From Clostridia bacterium (GTDB lineage: Bacteria > Bacillota > Clostridia > UBA1381): a stretch of 64,000 nucleotides of DNA. The position numbers and the translations under genes are program-made. The DNA lies in assembly GCA_017415105.1 (NCBI GenBank), contig JAFQJD010000034.1:1-64000 (forward strand), given 5' to 3'. Positions 14,660 to 23,021 of the stretch are shown in pieces. The notes under the pieces are model-generated. The model had not been told where the DNA came from, made no database searches, and saw nothing but the letters and a program-made list of their open reading frames with translations. Every line of letters starts with the position of its first letter. The stretch's first letter is position 1.

Positions 14660-16321
14660 ATGAATATAAAAAAGCTCATAGCATCAGTGCTCGTTACGGT
14701 GCAGATGATAGCTATGGTTTGCATACCTGCAAAAGCGGCAAACATTCAAATCTGCTATGACGGTGCAACGCACCTTTATACCGGTGAAGTGTACAAGCTG
14801 TTCGTAAACGGCAACAGAATTGAATCTGCTATGGAACCGATTATATTCAACGACCACGCCCTTGTTCCTGTGCGTGAAGTGTTTGAAGAATGCGGTGCTA
14901 CTGTTGAATATGACGGTGATGCACGCAGTGTCAAGGTGAAATACGGTAACACACGCATCACTATGCACATAAACAATAACTGTGCATATATAAACGGAAA
15001 GCCTATAAAAATTCCGGACGGCGTTGTACCGAAGCTTATATATAAGCCGGGCGAGCTTACAAAGACAATGGTGCCTGTGCGTTTTATAAGCGAGAGTGTA
15101 GGGATGAAGGTTGATTTTGACGGTGCAAAGGGCGAAATTAAAATAACCGAGCCCGATAAAACTCCTGAAGTAACTCCGACACCTAAGCCTGTTATAACTC
15201 CAAAACCAACAACAGCACCTGCGGTAACAGCAAAGGATGTAACAATCACAAACATAGAGCCCCAAATGGTTGCATCAAACAAAATTCAGGTATTTATAAC
15301 ATGCGACAAGTCAGCAGACGGTCTTGTTTCATACTTTGACCTTTCAGCACCTGAACGTGTGGTTGTTGATTTAAAGGGAGTAAAATATAAAAACATATCA
15401 GAAACCATAAGCACAGGCTCTGATGTAATAAAATCTGTGCGTGTGGGTGTGGACAGTGAACGTACAAGAATTGTAATTGACGTTCTGGAGCTTACAGCAT
15501 ATTCAGTTACAACGAACGGAAAGTATGTAACAATTACAGCAAGTGTTACAGGTGATAAATCAGCTGTTACAACACAGAAACCGACAGCAACCCAAAAACC
15601 AACGGCTACAGCAAAACCGACGGCTACCGCAAAACCGACGGCAACTCCGAAGCCGACACCGGTACCGGACTATTATGCTATCGGTCAGGCGGCGGCAAAG
15701 TCAAAGTACAACACCGGAATTGTAAAGGCGAATGCAGAAAATGCAAAGAAGGTAATAATGCTTGATGCCGGTCATGGCGGAAGTGATCCGGGTGCAATCG
15801 GTACATTAAACGGCAGAACAATAAATGAAAAGGATCTGACACTTTCAATTACATACAAGGTAAAGGCAATCCTTGAAAGTAACGGATACAAGGTCGCAAT
15901 GACAAGAACGGGTGACACACTCCCGACACTTGCAGAGCGTCCTGCAATGGCAAACGCAAAGGATTGTGCACTGTTTGTAAGTATACATATAAACTCTGCA
16001 ACAGCCGAGGAGGCGAACGGAACAGAGGTATTCTTCTCTGAGGAGAACAACGGCGATGAGTACGGCATAACAAGTCTTGAATTTGCCGTAAAGGTTCTTG
16101 AGGGTATGCTTAAACAGATGAAGTCCAGAGACCGTGGTGTCAAGATGGCAAACTGGGCGGTAACAAGACGTGCAGATATGCCGGCAATTCTGCTTGAGGT
16201 AGGATTCATCTCAAACCAGAAAGAGCTCAGTCTGATGTGTACTGATGACTATCAGAATAAAACGGCAACAGGAATTGCAGAAGGTATTATAAATACAGTA
16301 AATCATATAAAGATGCCATAA
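14660..16321 (+). CDS. Secreted N-acetylmuramoyl-L-alanine amidase with copper-amine-oxidase-like and AMIN domains
   Basis: This 553-residue exported cell-wall hydrolase starts with a signal peptide (residues 1-~27, ending AKAA). A copper-amine-oxidase N-terminal-like domain follows (LVPVREVFEECGATVEYDG and MVPVRFISESVGMKVDFDG repeats). Next come a proline/threonine linker, an AMIN domain (~200-295) and a PTATxKP repeat linker. The last ~190 residues are an Amidase_3 zinc domain: LDAGHGGSDPGA, NEKDLT, SIHINSA and the catalytic-glutamate motif LLEVGFISN. It cleaves the amide bond between MurNAc and the stem peptide. The ATG at 14660 is preferred over the GTG at 14651 for RBS spacing. Roles in cell separation or sporulation are both plausible. 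Confidence 0.93.
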   Translation: MNIKKLIASVLVTVQMIAMVCIPAKAANIQICYDGATHLYTGEVYKLFVNGNRIESAMEPIIFNDHALVPVREVFEECGATVEYDGDARSVKVKYGNTRITMHINNNCAYINGKPIKIPDGVVPKLIYKPGELTKTMVPVRFISESVGMKVDFDGAKGEIKITEPDKTPEVTPTPKPVITPKPTTAPAVTAKDVTITNIEPQMVASNKIQVFITCDKSADGLVSYFDLSAPERVVVDLKGVKYKNISETISTGSDVIKSVRVGVDSERTRIVIDVLELTAYSVTTNGKYVTITASVTGDKSAVTTQKPTATQKPTATAKPTATAKPTATPKPTPVPDYYAIGQAAAKSKYNTGIVKANAENAKKVIMLDAGHGGSDPGAIGTLNGRTINEKDLTLSITYKVKAILESNGYKVAMTRTGDTLPTLAERPAMANAKDCALFVSIHINSATAEEANGTEVFFSEENNGDEYGITSLEFAVKVLEGMLKQMKSRDRGVKMANWAVTRRADMPAILLEVGFISNQKELSLMCTDDYQNKTATGIAEGIINTVNHIKMP

Positions 16322-16350
16322 TAAAAGCCTCCGCTACGGAGGCTTTTATT
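16321..16350 (+). terminator. Terminator of the amidase gene
   Basis: ATAAAAGCCTCCG (16321-16333) pairs with CGGAGGCTTTTAT (16337-16349) around a 3-base loop; the stem begins inside the stop codon. The A-tract/T-tract symmetry allows bidirectional use. Confidence 0.85.
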
Positions 16351-16368
16351 CCGCAAGGAGAGGTTAAT

Positions 16369-16962
16369 ATGCATAAAATAAAAGAAGCAGTAATTGTCGA
16401 GGGAAACTACGATAAAATTAAGCTGTCGGGGTTTCTTGACGGAATAATTATAACCACACACGGTTTTGCAGTATATACCAATGACGATTATATAAAAACA
16501 ATACAGGAGCTGGCAAAAAAGACAGGTATTGTTATACTCACAGACTCGGATTCTGCAGGTATGCGTATCCGTAACTTTATAAAGCAGACAATTTGTGAGG
16601 GTACGGTAAGGCATGCATATATACCCGATATAGAGGGCAAGGAAAAGAGAAAACGTGAAGCGTCAAAGGAAGGTCTTTTAGGTGTAGAGGGGATGACGGA
16701 GGAGGTTATAATAAAAGCACTCCGTGATGCCGGCTGTGAAATAGACGATATTGCGGCTGATAATAAAGCCTCCGGAATAACCAAAACAGACCTTTATATG
16801 CTCGGACTTTCGGGCGGGACAGCATCAGCGGAGCTGCGACAGAAGCTCTCAAAAGAGATAAATATCCCTGCACGAATTTCAGCCAATATGCTCCTTGATG
16901 TCCTTAACAGACTTTACACATACGACGAATTAGTGGAAATTGTACAAAGGATAAAGGAATAA
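16369..16962 (+). CDS. rnmV: Ribonuclease M5 / toprim-DUF4093 protein
   Basis: This 197-residue toprim protein has the catalytic glutamate in AVIVEGNYDK and the metal-binding motif LTDSDSAGMRIRNF in the first ~70 residues. A C-terminal DUF4093-type region follows (LYMLGLSGGTASAELRQKL). RNase M5 performs the final maturation of 5S rRNA precursor in Firmicutes. The second motif is DSDSAG rather than the DPDFPG of Bacillus, and the first is VEGNYDK rather than VEGKDD, so this belongs to a divergent clostridial branch. AAGGAGAGG precedes the ATG. No ksgA neighbour is present. Confidence 0.83.
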   Translation: MHKIKEAVIVEGNYDKIKLSGFLDGIIITTHGFAVYTNDDYIKTIQELAKKTGIVILTDSDSAGMRIRNFIKQTICEGTVRHAYIPDIEGKEKRKREASKEGLLGVEGMTEEVIIKALRDAGCEIDDIAADNKASGITKTDLYMLGLSGGTASAELRQKLSKEINIPARISANMLLDVLNRLYTYDELVEIVQRIKE

Positions 16963-16988
16963 TTTTTATATTTTTTCATATAAAGCTA

Positions 16989-17017
16989 TTGACAAACGAA
17001 TGAATATAGTGTAAAAT
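16989..17017 (+). promoter_or_regulatory. Sigma-A promoter of ylxM-ffh
   Basis: TTGACA (16989-16994), a 17-base spacer and TAAAAT (17012-17017), 45 bases before ylxM. Confidence 0.82.
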
Positions 17018-17062
17018 ATCATCTGTAAATCAAATTTACTTTACAGTGGAGACGGTGAAAAT

Positions 17063-17398
17063 ATGGCAAAGGATTTAAGTCTGGTAATTCTGCTTGATTT
17101 TTACGGCGGACTCCTGACAGATAAACAGGCACTCGCCCTTGATTATTATTATAATCAGGATTTATCACTAAGCGAGATTGCCGATGATATGGGAATAAGC
17201 CGACAGGGCGTTATGGCGTTTTTAAAGCAGGGTGAAAAACACCTTAAAAGCTTTGAAGAAAAGCTCGGTCTTGCGGCAAGATTTGAAAAGATAAGCGGTG
17301 GTCTTGATAAAATGCAGGGTATTGTCAGCGAATTATCGGACAATGAGAAAAAGACAGAGCTTATAAAACTCATAGAGTCAATATCAGAAAACGTATAA
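17063..17398 (+). CDS. ylxM: YlxM, SRP-operon HTH protein
   Basis: This 111-residue member of the UPF0122 family has a sigma-70 region-4-like helix-turn-helix (LSLSEIADDMGISRQGVMAFLKQGEKHL) after the family-typical LLDFYGGLLTDKQ start. It is almost always encoded just before ffh and is thought to modulate signal-recognition-particle function or expression; its biochemical role is weakly defined. The gap to ffh is 24 bases. The RBS GGAGACGG is acceptable. Confidence 0.92.
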   Translation: MAKDLSLVILLDFYGGLLTDKQALALDYYYNQDLSLSEIADDMGISRQGVMAFLKQGEKHLKSFEEKLGLAARFEKISGGLDKMQGIVSELSDNEKKTELIKLIESISENV

Positions 17399-17422
17399 AA
17401 CTGACTGAAAGGAGTGCATAAT

Positions 17423-18763
17423 ATGGCTTTTGAGAGTCTTGGCGATAAGCTTCAGGGCGTATTTAAGAAGCTTCGTGGCAAGGGCAAGCTTACAGAGAGT
17501 GACATCAAAGAAGCAATGCGTGAAATAAAGCTGGCACTTCTTGAAGCAGACGTTAACTTTAAAATAGTAAAAGAGTTTATAAACAAGGTTTCGGAAAAAG
17601 CACTTGGTGCAGAGGTTTTAGAATCTCTTACGCCGTCACAACAGCTTGTTAAGATTGTAAATGATGAGCTTACCGAAATGATAGGCTCAACCGCATCTGC
17701 ACTGCAGTTTTCACAGAAAACTCCGACGGTGATTATGATGTGTGGTCTTCAGGGTGCAGGTAAAACAACTGCAACCGCAAAGCTTGCACTGCATCTTTCA
17801 AAGCAGAGCAGACGTCCGCTTATGGTAGCGTGTGACGTTTACCGTCCGGCGGCGGTAAAACAGCTTGAGGTTCTGGGAAAGCAGATAAATCAGCCGGTGT
17901 TCTCAATGGGCACTGATACCGACCCGGTAACAATCGCAAAAGAAGCGGTAAAATACGCAATCCAGCACGGCAACAACCCCGTAATTCTCGATACTGCAGG
18001 CCGACTGCATATTGACGAAGAGCTTATGGGTGAGCTTGCAAATATAAAAAGAGAAACAGACCCGACAGAAATCCTGCTCGTTGTTGATTCAATGACAGGT
18101 CAGGATGCTGTAAATGTTGCAAAGACATTTAACGAACAGCTTGAGATAACCGGTGTTATTCTATCAAAGCTTGATGGTGACACCCGAGGCGGTGCGGCAC
18201 TGTCAGTTAAGCAGGTAACGGGCAAGCCGATAAAGTTTGCATCAGTAGGTGAAAAGCTTAATGATTTAGAGCTATTCCACCCCGACCGAATGGCATCAAG
18301 AATACTTGGTATGGGTGACATTCTCTCACTTGTTGATAAGGCTCAGGCAGAGTTTGACGAGAAATCAGCCGCAGAGCTTGAGGCAAAGATAAGAAAACAA
18401 CAGTTTGACCTTGACGACTTTTTAGCACAGCTAAAGCAGATTAAAAAGCTTGGCTCGTTCTCACAGATACTCGGAATGCTTCCGGGCGTTGACAGAAAAA
18501 TGCTTGATGCGGTGGATACAGAAGAGAACGCAAAACGTATGGTGCACATTGAAGCGATAATCCAGTCAATGACACCACAGGAACGCCGTAACCCGAAAAT
18601 AATCGCTGCAAACCGTAAAATACGAATTGCAAAGGGTAGCGGAACACGTGTTCAGGACGTTAACCAGCTGTTAAAGCAGTTTGCAGATATGCAGAAAATG
18701 ATGAAACAGTTTACAGGCGGAAAACAGCAGAAAATGCTCAATCGCCTGCGTAAGATGAGATAA
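17423..18763 (+). CDS. ffh: Signal recognition particle protein Ffh
   Basis: This 446-residue SRP GTPase binds 4.5S/6S RNA and signal sequences and hands ribosomes to FtsY. The N domain covers residues 1-~85. The G domain carries [37 protein letters not shown] and the guanine-specificity region [16 protein letters not shown]. The methionine-rich M domain ends in [13 protein letters not shown]. The ATG at 17423 follows AAAGGAG; an upstream in-frame GTG overlaps that RBS and is rejected. It is co-transcribed with ylxM. Confidence 0.97.
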   Translation: MAFESLGDKLQGVFKKLRGKGKLTESDIKEAMREIKLALLEADVNFKIVKEFINKVSEKALGAEVLESLTPSQQLVKIVNDELTEMIGSTASALQFSQKTPTVIMMCGLQGAGKTTATAKLALHLSKQSRRPLMVACDVYRPAAVKQLEVLGKQINQPVFSMGTDTDPVTIAKEAVKYAIQHGNNPVILDTAGRLHIDEELMGELANIKRETDPTEILLVVDSMTGQDAVNVAKTFNEQLEITGVILSKLDGDTRGGAALSVKQVTGKPIKFASVGEKLNDLELFHPDRMASRILGMGDILSLVDKAQAEFDEKSAAELEAKIRKQQFDLDDFLAQLKQIKKLGSFSQILGMLPGVDRKMLDAVDTEENAKRMVHIEAIIQSMTPQERRNPKIIAANRKIRIAKGSGTRVQDVNQLLKQFADMQKMMKQFTGGKQQKMLNRLRKMR

Positions 18764-18830
18764 TTTATATATTAGCATAAGCTTTATATTTATTATATAT
18801 ACACATATTAAAACAGGAGGTGAAAATACA

Positions 18831-19076
18831 ATGGCAGTTAAAATCAGATTGAGAAGAATGGGTGCAAAGAAGGCGCCGTTTTACAGAGTTATAGTTGCAG
18901 ATTCAAGATCACCGAGAAACGGTAAGTTTATCGATGAGATCGGAACATACGACCCGATGACAAATCCTTCAACTATCAATATAGACGCAGATGCCGCTAA
19001 GAAGTGGATTGCAAACGGTGCACAGCCTACAGATACTGTAAAGGCACTCCTTAAAAAATCCAATATTATCGACTAA
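18831..19076 (+). CDS. rpsP: 30S ribosomal protein S16
   Basis: The 81-residue protein has the S16 signature [20 protein letters not shown], then [19 protein letters not shown] and the [16 protein letters not shown] segment. S16 is a primary small-subunit assembly protein. AGGAGGTG precedes the ATG. It heads the conserved rpsP-khpA-rimM-trmD run, 67 bases after ffh with no terminator. Confidence 0.97.
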   Translation: MAVKIRLRRMGAKKAPFYRVIVADSRSPRNGKFIDEIGTYDPMTNPSTINIDADAAKKWIANGAQPTDTVKALLKKSNIID

Positions 19077-19090
19077 TGGAGGGCGTTTAG

Positions 19091-19321
19091 ATGAAGGAAG
19101 TATTAGAAATCATCGCCAAAGCCCTCGTTGACAACCCCGATATGGTAAATATCACAGAGGTTAATAACGACGATAATTCGATTACTCTCGAACTCCGCGT
19201 TGCTGAAAACGATATGGGTAAGGTAATCGGTAAGCAGGGACGTATTGCTAAAGCTTTGCGTACTGTTGTAAAGGCTGCGGCAAGCCGAGAAAACAAGAAA
19301 GTATCGGTCGATATCGTGTAA
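19091..19321 (+). CDS. khpA: KH-domain RNA-binding protein KhpA (YlqC)
   Basis: This 76-residue single type II KH-domain protein has the RNA-binding loop DMGKVIGKQGRIAKALRT. The family (YlqC) partners with KhpB/Jag in Gram-positives to bind RNAs and tune cell-wall and division genes. It lies 14 bases after rpsP, with a GGAGGG ribosome binding site. The length is typical. Confidence 0.94.
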   Translation: MKEVLEIIAKALVDNPDMVNITEVNNDDNSITLELRVAENDMGKVIGKQGRIAKALRTVVKAAASRENKKVSVDIV

Positions 19322-19346
19322 TTCTTTATTTACAAACCGAGAAAGC

Positions 19347-19390
19347 AAGGCTGTCCGCACTGGTAGTGTGGACAGCCTTTGTGTTTTTTT
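19347..19390 (+). terminator. Terminator or attenuator between khpA and rimM
   Basis: A 15-bp stem: AAGGCTGTCC (19347-19356) with GGACAGCCTT (19370-19379), plus CACT/AGTG and one wobble pair around a GGT loop. TGTGTTTTTTT follows. Its position inside an otherwise compact operon suggests partial termination that lowers rimM-trmD relative to rpsP-khpA. Confidence 0.8.
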
Positions 19391-19406
19391 GGGAAAGGAA
19401 CAGGCT

Positions 19407-19922
19407 ATGGAAAACTTACTTGAGATTGGAAAGATAGTAAATACTCATGGACTTCGCGGCGAGGTCAAGGTAGTGCCATGGACAGACTCTGCCGAGGATT
19501 TTGAGTATATTTCGTCTGCATATATAAAAATTAAAAACGAATATAAAAAGCTTACAATCAGCAGTGTGAAATATCAGAAGAACAATGTTATTGTGAAGTT
19601 TAAGGAATATAACGACATAAACGAAATAGAGCCGTATAAGAATTTTGTTCTTTATGCCGAGCGTGATGAGCTTGGCGAACTGCCCGACGGTGTATATTAC
19701 ATCGTAGACCTTATCGGGCTTGAGGTATATACCGAAGACGGCGAGCTTGTCGGTAAAATTGCCGATGTGTTCAATGCCGGAGCAAGTGACATTTACGATG
19801 TAAAACGTGAGGGCAAAAAGAACCTGCTCCTGCCCGTTATTGACGAGGTAGTAAAGAACGTTGATATTAAGGGCGGAAAAGTGATTGTTAATATAATGGA
19901 AGGACTTGACGATGAGGTTTGA
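19407..19922 (+). CDS. rimM: 16S rRNA processing protein RimM
   Basis: This 171-residue 30S assembly factor binds S19 and helps mature the 16S 3' domain. The N-terminal RimM domain has IGKIVNTHGLRGEVKVVPWTD. The C-terminal PRC-barrel has DLIGLEVYTEDGELVGKI and LLLPVIDEVVKNVD. The ATG at 19407 follows AAAGGAAC; an in-frame extension to 19368 would lie in the terminator hairpin. The 3' end overlaps trmD by 11 bases. Confidence 0.95.
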   Translation: MENLLEIGKIVNTHGLRGEVKVVPWTDSAEDFEYISSAYIKIKNEYKKLTISSVKYQKNNVIVKFKEYNDINEIEPYKNFVLYAERDELGELPDGVYYIVDLIGLEVYTEDGELVGKIADVFNAGASDIYDVKREGKKNLLLPVIDEVVKNVDIKGGKVIVNIMEGLDDEV

Positions 19923-20643
19923 TGTATTAACACTGTTTCCTGAAATGTTTCGTGCAGTTTTAGGGAACTCCATAATAGGCAGAGCCGAAAAGGCAGGGCT
20001 TTTGGAGCTTAACTTTATAGACATACGTGACTTTTCAACCGATAAACACAGAAAGGTTGACGATACTCCCTATAGTGGCGGTGGTGGTATGCTTATGAGT
20101 GCCGAGCCGATTTATCAGGCGTATATGTCAGTAGCAGATGGACTTGATTACAAGCCGTACACGATTTTTATGTCACCGCAGGGTGCTGTATTTAATCAGG
20201 ACAAAGCAATTGAGCTTAAAAAGCATAATCATATTGTACTGCTTTGCGGTCACTATGAGGGTATTGACCAGCGTGTGCTTGACGAGATAGTGGATGCTGA
20301 AATTTCACTCGGTGATTTTGTAATGACCGGCGGTGAAATCCCTGCTATGGCGGTAATTGACACTGTTGCAAGGCTTATACCGGGAGTGCTGTCAAACGAC
20401 GGCTCATTCCAGAACGAGTCGCATTTTCAGGGACTATTAGAGCATCCGCAGTATACAAAGCCGAGAGTATGGCACGATATGGAAGTGCCGGAGGTTCTTC
20501 TTTCGGGCAATCACGAGCTGATTGAAAAATGGAAGCACGAGCAGTCGCTTCTTACAACTCTTAAAAAACGTCCCGATATGCTTGAGAATGAATGGCTCAC
20601 AGATGAGGACATAAAATTCCTAAAAAAGGCGAAAGGGGAATAA
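19912..20643 (+). CDS. trmD: tRNA (guanine37-N1)-methyltransferase TrmD
   Basis: This 243-residue SPOUT methyltransferase makes m1G37 in tRNAs reading CNN and GGG codons, preventing +1 frameshifts. It begins MRFDVLTLFPEMF. GGGGMLM, LCGHYEGIDQRV and EISLGDFVMTGGEIPAM form the trefoil-knot SAM site. The start at 19912 lies inside the rimM stop region, implying coupling. In most Firmicutes rplS follows; here it is absent and a ComEA-like gene follows 2 bases later. Confidence 0.97.
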   Translation: MRFDVLTLFPEMFRAVLGNSIIGRAEKAGLLELNFIDIRDFSTDKHRKVDDTPYSGGGGMLMSAEPIYQAYMSVADGLDYKPYTIFMSPQGAVFNQDKAIELKKHNHIVLLCGHYEGIDQRVLDEIVDAEISLGDFVMTGGEIPAMAVIDTVARLIPGVLSNDGSFQNESHFQGLLEHPQYTKPRVWHDMEVPEVLLSGNHELIEKWKHEQSLLTTLKKRPDMLENEWLTDEDIKFLKKAKGE

Positions 20644-20645
20644 CT

Positions 20646-21017
20646 ATGAAATTTGAGCTTTCAAAGAAAATGAAAATAATAACATTCTCTGCGGTTGCAG
20701 CAGCGGCACTTGCATTGGGATTGTTTTTAGAATGTTGCGACAAGAAAGAATTTGTAGTAAAAGACGTCCCCACACCGTCGGAATTACCTAAGGATACTGC
20801 AGATTATCATTATGATGAGGATGGCAGGCTTGACATAAACACAGCCACTGCCGGGGAGCTTTGCGAGCTTAAAGGTATTGGCGAAAAGCTTGCAGAACGA
20901 ATTATTACATACCGTGACGAGCACGGAGCATTTATGGCAGTTGAGGAGCTTACACTGGTAAGCGGTATCGGTGAGTCGCTTATGGAAGATATAATGGACA
21001 AGATTTGCGTGAGGTAA
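20646..21017 (+). CDS. ComEA-like helix-hairpin-helix protein
   Basis: The 123-residue protein has an N-terminal membrane segment (residues ~9-27), a short extracellular linker, and a C-terminal double helix-hairpin-helix DNA-binding domain. That domain reads LDINTATAGELCELKGIGEKLAERI then LTLVSGIGESLMEDI. This is the core of ComEA, the surface DNA receptor for competence. The SLBB domain of full ComEA is missing and no comEB/comEC is adjacent. A DNA-uptake role is therefore inferred only; such mini-ComEA genes are common in Clostridia. Confidence 0.82.
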   Translation: MKFELSKKMKIITFSAVAAAALALGLFLECCDKKEFVVKDVPTPSELPKDTADYHYDEDGRLDINTATAGELCELKGIGEKLAERIITYRDEHGAFMAVEELTLVSGIGESLMEDIMDKICVR

Positions 21018-21018
21018 T

Positions 21019-22143
21019 ATGGAGCTTTTAAATATTATAGATAATGTTGTGAGCGAGGGAGTTATCAAACTTACAATAAGCAAGCCCAAATCAGAGGCAA
21101 AGTATAAAAAAGTAACTGTTTCAAGAACGGATAAGGGCTATTTTGCCGAGCAGTTTACGGAAAAGCAGGCTTTCCATAAGAACATAGCCAAGGACGAATT
21201 GGGAACATATTTAAAGGAAATTGCCAATGATTTTTTGCAGTTTAATATATGGACAGCTGATACCGAGCACATTGTGCTTGTATCAAAAAAAGGAAAGGTT
21301 TCGTATAAGCGGAAGAAGTCAGAAACCGCACCGGCAAAAAAAGAGCATAACAGAAAGAAACAGTATCTTATTCGAGAGGGCACGGTTGTACCTCCGCTTG
21401 TTGATATGGGCATATTCACGCCCGAGGGCAAGGTCGTGCGGTCGATGTATGATAAATTCCGTCAGATAAACAGATTTTTAGAGCTTATAAATGATGAGAT
21501 TAAAAACCGTAACTATCAGGAAATAAACATAATTGATTTTGGTTGCGGAAAATCATATCTGACGTTTATTGTGTATTACTATCTCACGGAGATTATGGGC
21601 ATTAAAGCCAATATAACCGGACTTGACCTCAAGGCTGATGTTATTGAAAACTGTAACAAATCAGCACAAAAATACGGTTATACAGGTCTTGAATTTAAGA
21701 TTGGCGATATAAACGGCTACAAGTGCAAGGATAAACCCGATATGGTAATAACTTTGCACGCTTGCGATACCGCAACGGATTTTGCGTTATATAACGCAAT
21801 AGAGTGGGGTGCAGATTTAATTTTCTCTGTTCCGTGCTGTCAGCATGAGCTGAACTTTCAGATGCAGAGTGAAAAGCTTTCAATCCTCACACGCTACGGC
21901 ATAATTAAGGAGCGTACAGCGGCACTTATGACCGATGCAATCCGTGCAAATATTTTGTGGTATAAGGGATATAACACACAGCTTCTGGAGTTTGTGGATA
22001 TGTCACATACTCCTAAAAATATTCTTATTCGTGCCGTAAAATCGCAGATACCGCAAAAGACAAAGGAAAAGTATCTGAAAGAAGCAGAAAGCTTAATAAC
22101 AGAATTCGGGTTTGACCCGACACTGTACAGATTGATAAAATAA
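21019..22143 (+). CDS. Class I SAM-dependent methyltransferase (Methyltransf_32-like)
   Basis: This 374-residue protein has a basic N-terminal domain (~1-125). The Rossmann methyltransferase core has motif I IIDFGCGKSYLTF near residue 175, the acidic residue ITGLDLKADVIENC, and motif IV-like VITLHACDTATDFAL. FSVPCCQHELN follows, a CCQHE motif typical of PF13679-type enzymes related to eukaryotic TRM13/METTL25. The substrate is unknown; tRNA or rRNA modification is the best guess given the trmD and rimM neighbours. It starts 1 base after the ComEA-like gene, and an intrinsic terminator ends the transcription unit. Confidence 0.8.
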   Translation: MELLNIIDNVVSEGVIKLTISKPKSEAKYKKVTVSRTDKGYFAEQFTEKQAFHKNIAKDELGTYLKEIANDFLQFNIWTADTEHIVLVSKKGKVSYKRKKSETAPAKKEHNRKKQYLIREGTVVPPLVDMGIFTPEGKVVRSMYDKFRQINRFLELINDEIKNRNYQEINIIDFGCGKSYLTFIVYYYLTEIMGIKANITGLDLKADVIENCNKSAQKYGYTGLEFKIGDINGYKCKDKPDMVITLHACDTATDFALYNAIEWGADLIFSVPCCQHELNFQMQSEKLSILTRYGIIKERTAALMTDAIRANILWYKGYNTQLLEFVDMSHTPKNILIRAVKSQIPQKTKEKYLKEAESLITEFGFDPTLYRLIK

Positions 22144-22148
22144 AATGA

Positions 22149-22182
22149 CAAAAGCCTGACCGATACGGTCAGGCTTTTGCCT
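22149..22182 (+). terminator. Terminator closing the ffh-trmD-methyltransferase unit
   Basis: CAAAAGCCTGACC (22149-22161) pairs with GGTCAGGCTTTTG (22167-22179), a perfect 13-bp stem with a built-in T tract. Confidence 0.88.
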
Positions 22183-22273
22183 TTAGTTGGTTGGTGTGGT
22201 AGATTAGAGAAACACTATAAACAAATTTAAAAAAGTGCGCCCGAGAGCGCACCGAAAAATGCACTGCTCAAGC

Positions 22274-22377
22274 GCCAGCAACTTTTGAACATTCAACCAA
22301 AGAAAGCAAAAGTGAGCGTACATTTTTACCTATAGTAAAAAATACGCTTTCTTTGGTATAATTATTCAGTTGCTGGC
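22274..22377. repeat. 104-nt long hairpin element
   Basis: The outer arms GCCAGCAACT (22274-22283) and AGTTGCTGGC (22368-22377) are perfect. Inner arms ACCAAAGAAAGC (22296-22307) and GCTTTCTTTGGT (22346-22357) are also perfect. The apex holds a third stem, TTTTTAC with GTAAAAA. Unpaired gaps on both sides are of similar length. It could be a MITE-like insertion or a structured RNA; no ORF is present. Confidence 0.7.
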
Positions 22378-22432
22378 ACTAATAACTATATCACAAAACT
22401 TCAAAATTGTCTATAGTTTTTCTCAAAAAAAT

Positions 22433-22454
22433 AAGAGGCGAAATTTCGCCTCTT
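22433..22454 (-). terminator. Terminator of the toxin-antitoxin operon
   Basis: The self-complementary AAGAGGCGAAA/TTTCGCCTCTT overlaps the yafQ stop codon and is followed on the minus strand by ATTTTTTT. Confidence 0.85.
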
Positions 22455-22725
22455 AAAATAAGTCACTGTGACTTCCTGTTCTGGTCAATGATAAAGTAAT
22501 CATATCATCTTCTTTTTTGTAAATCAAGAGCCAGTCAGGAGTAATGTGACATTCTCTGTGCCCTGAATAATCGCCTTTTAAAGCATGGTCATTATATTTT
22601 TCAGGCAAAGGTTTTTCTTCCCGAAGGATAGTTAAAACTTCCTCAAAAAGAGAAATATCATATCCCCGTTTTACAATTACTTTAAAATCTTTTTTGAACC
22701 TTGAGGAATATCTTACTTTAAGCAT
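22453..22725 (-). CDS. yafQ: YafQ-family type II toxin (RelE superfamily)
   Basis: The 90-residue protein starts LKVRYSSRFKKDFKVIVKRGYD, with the YafQ pattern and length. The LPEKYNDHALKGDYSGHRECHITPDW core follows, then IYKKEDD and a C-terminal TRTGSHSDLF that holds the catalytic-type histidine. These toxins are ribosome-dependent mRNA interferases. It overlaps the antitoxin gene by 8 bases and the stop codon is embedded in a terminator. All expected residues seem intact, so it is probably active. Confidence 0.93.
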   Translation of the reverse strand: MLKVRYSSRFKKDFKVIVKRGYDISLFEEVLTILREEKPLPEKYNDHALKGDYSGHRECHITPDWLLIYKKEDDMITLSLTRTGSHSDLF

Positions 22726-22984
22726 TCAAATCCCTCATAAGTTCAGCCATATTATCATAAGCCTTGCTCATATTACGGTTATTGTTTACATCTTCAATAG
22801 CCGCAAGAGTTTCAGCATTGGGAATGTCTACGGCAAGCTCAAACGGGATTTTCCCTAAACGAACTGCCTGACGGCAAAATACACCCATTGCCGTTGACAT
22901 ACTGAGTCCCAAAGCAGAAAACAGTTCGTCAGCCTGAGCTTTGAGTTCTTTATCCATACGTATTGTAACATTAGTAGTTGCCAT
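22718..22984 (-). CDS. dinJ: RelB/DinJ-family antitoxin
   Basis: An 88-residue antitoxin with an N-terminal ribbon-helix-helix (TTNVTIRMDKELKAQADELFSALGLSMSTAMGVF) that would bind its own operator. A C-terminal toxin-binding tail contains IPFEL and the late helix AYDNMAELMRDLNA. The ATG at 22984 follows AAAGGAG; the longer frame to 23044 is rejected because it runs into ylbJ without an RBS. The operon promoter must lie within the last bases of ylbJ or the gap, with TTATGATAAA-like AT-rich sequence there. Confidence 0.93.
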   Translation of the reverse strand: MATTNVTIRMDKELKAQADELFSALGLSMSTAMGVFCRQAVRLGKIPFELAVDIPNAETLAAIEDVNNNRNMSKAYDNMAELMRDLNA

Positions 22985-23021
22985 AGCATAAACTCCTTTC
23001 ATCGTTAGTATATTCATTTTA

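Noticed and set aside
14176-14745. 189-codon minus-strand ORF across the ruvB 3' end
   Set aside because: Antisense to ruvB and the amidase signal peptide, without RBS or family features.
15560-15665. Repeat tract as a CRISPR or VNTR locus
   Set aside because: The repeats encode the PTATxKP linker of the amidase in frame; no spacers or direct-repeat units of CRISPR size are present.
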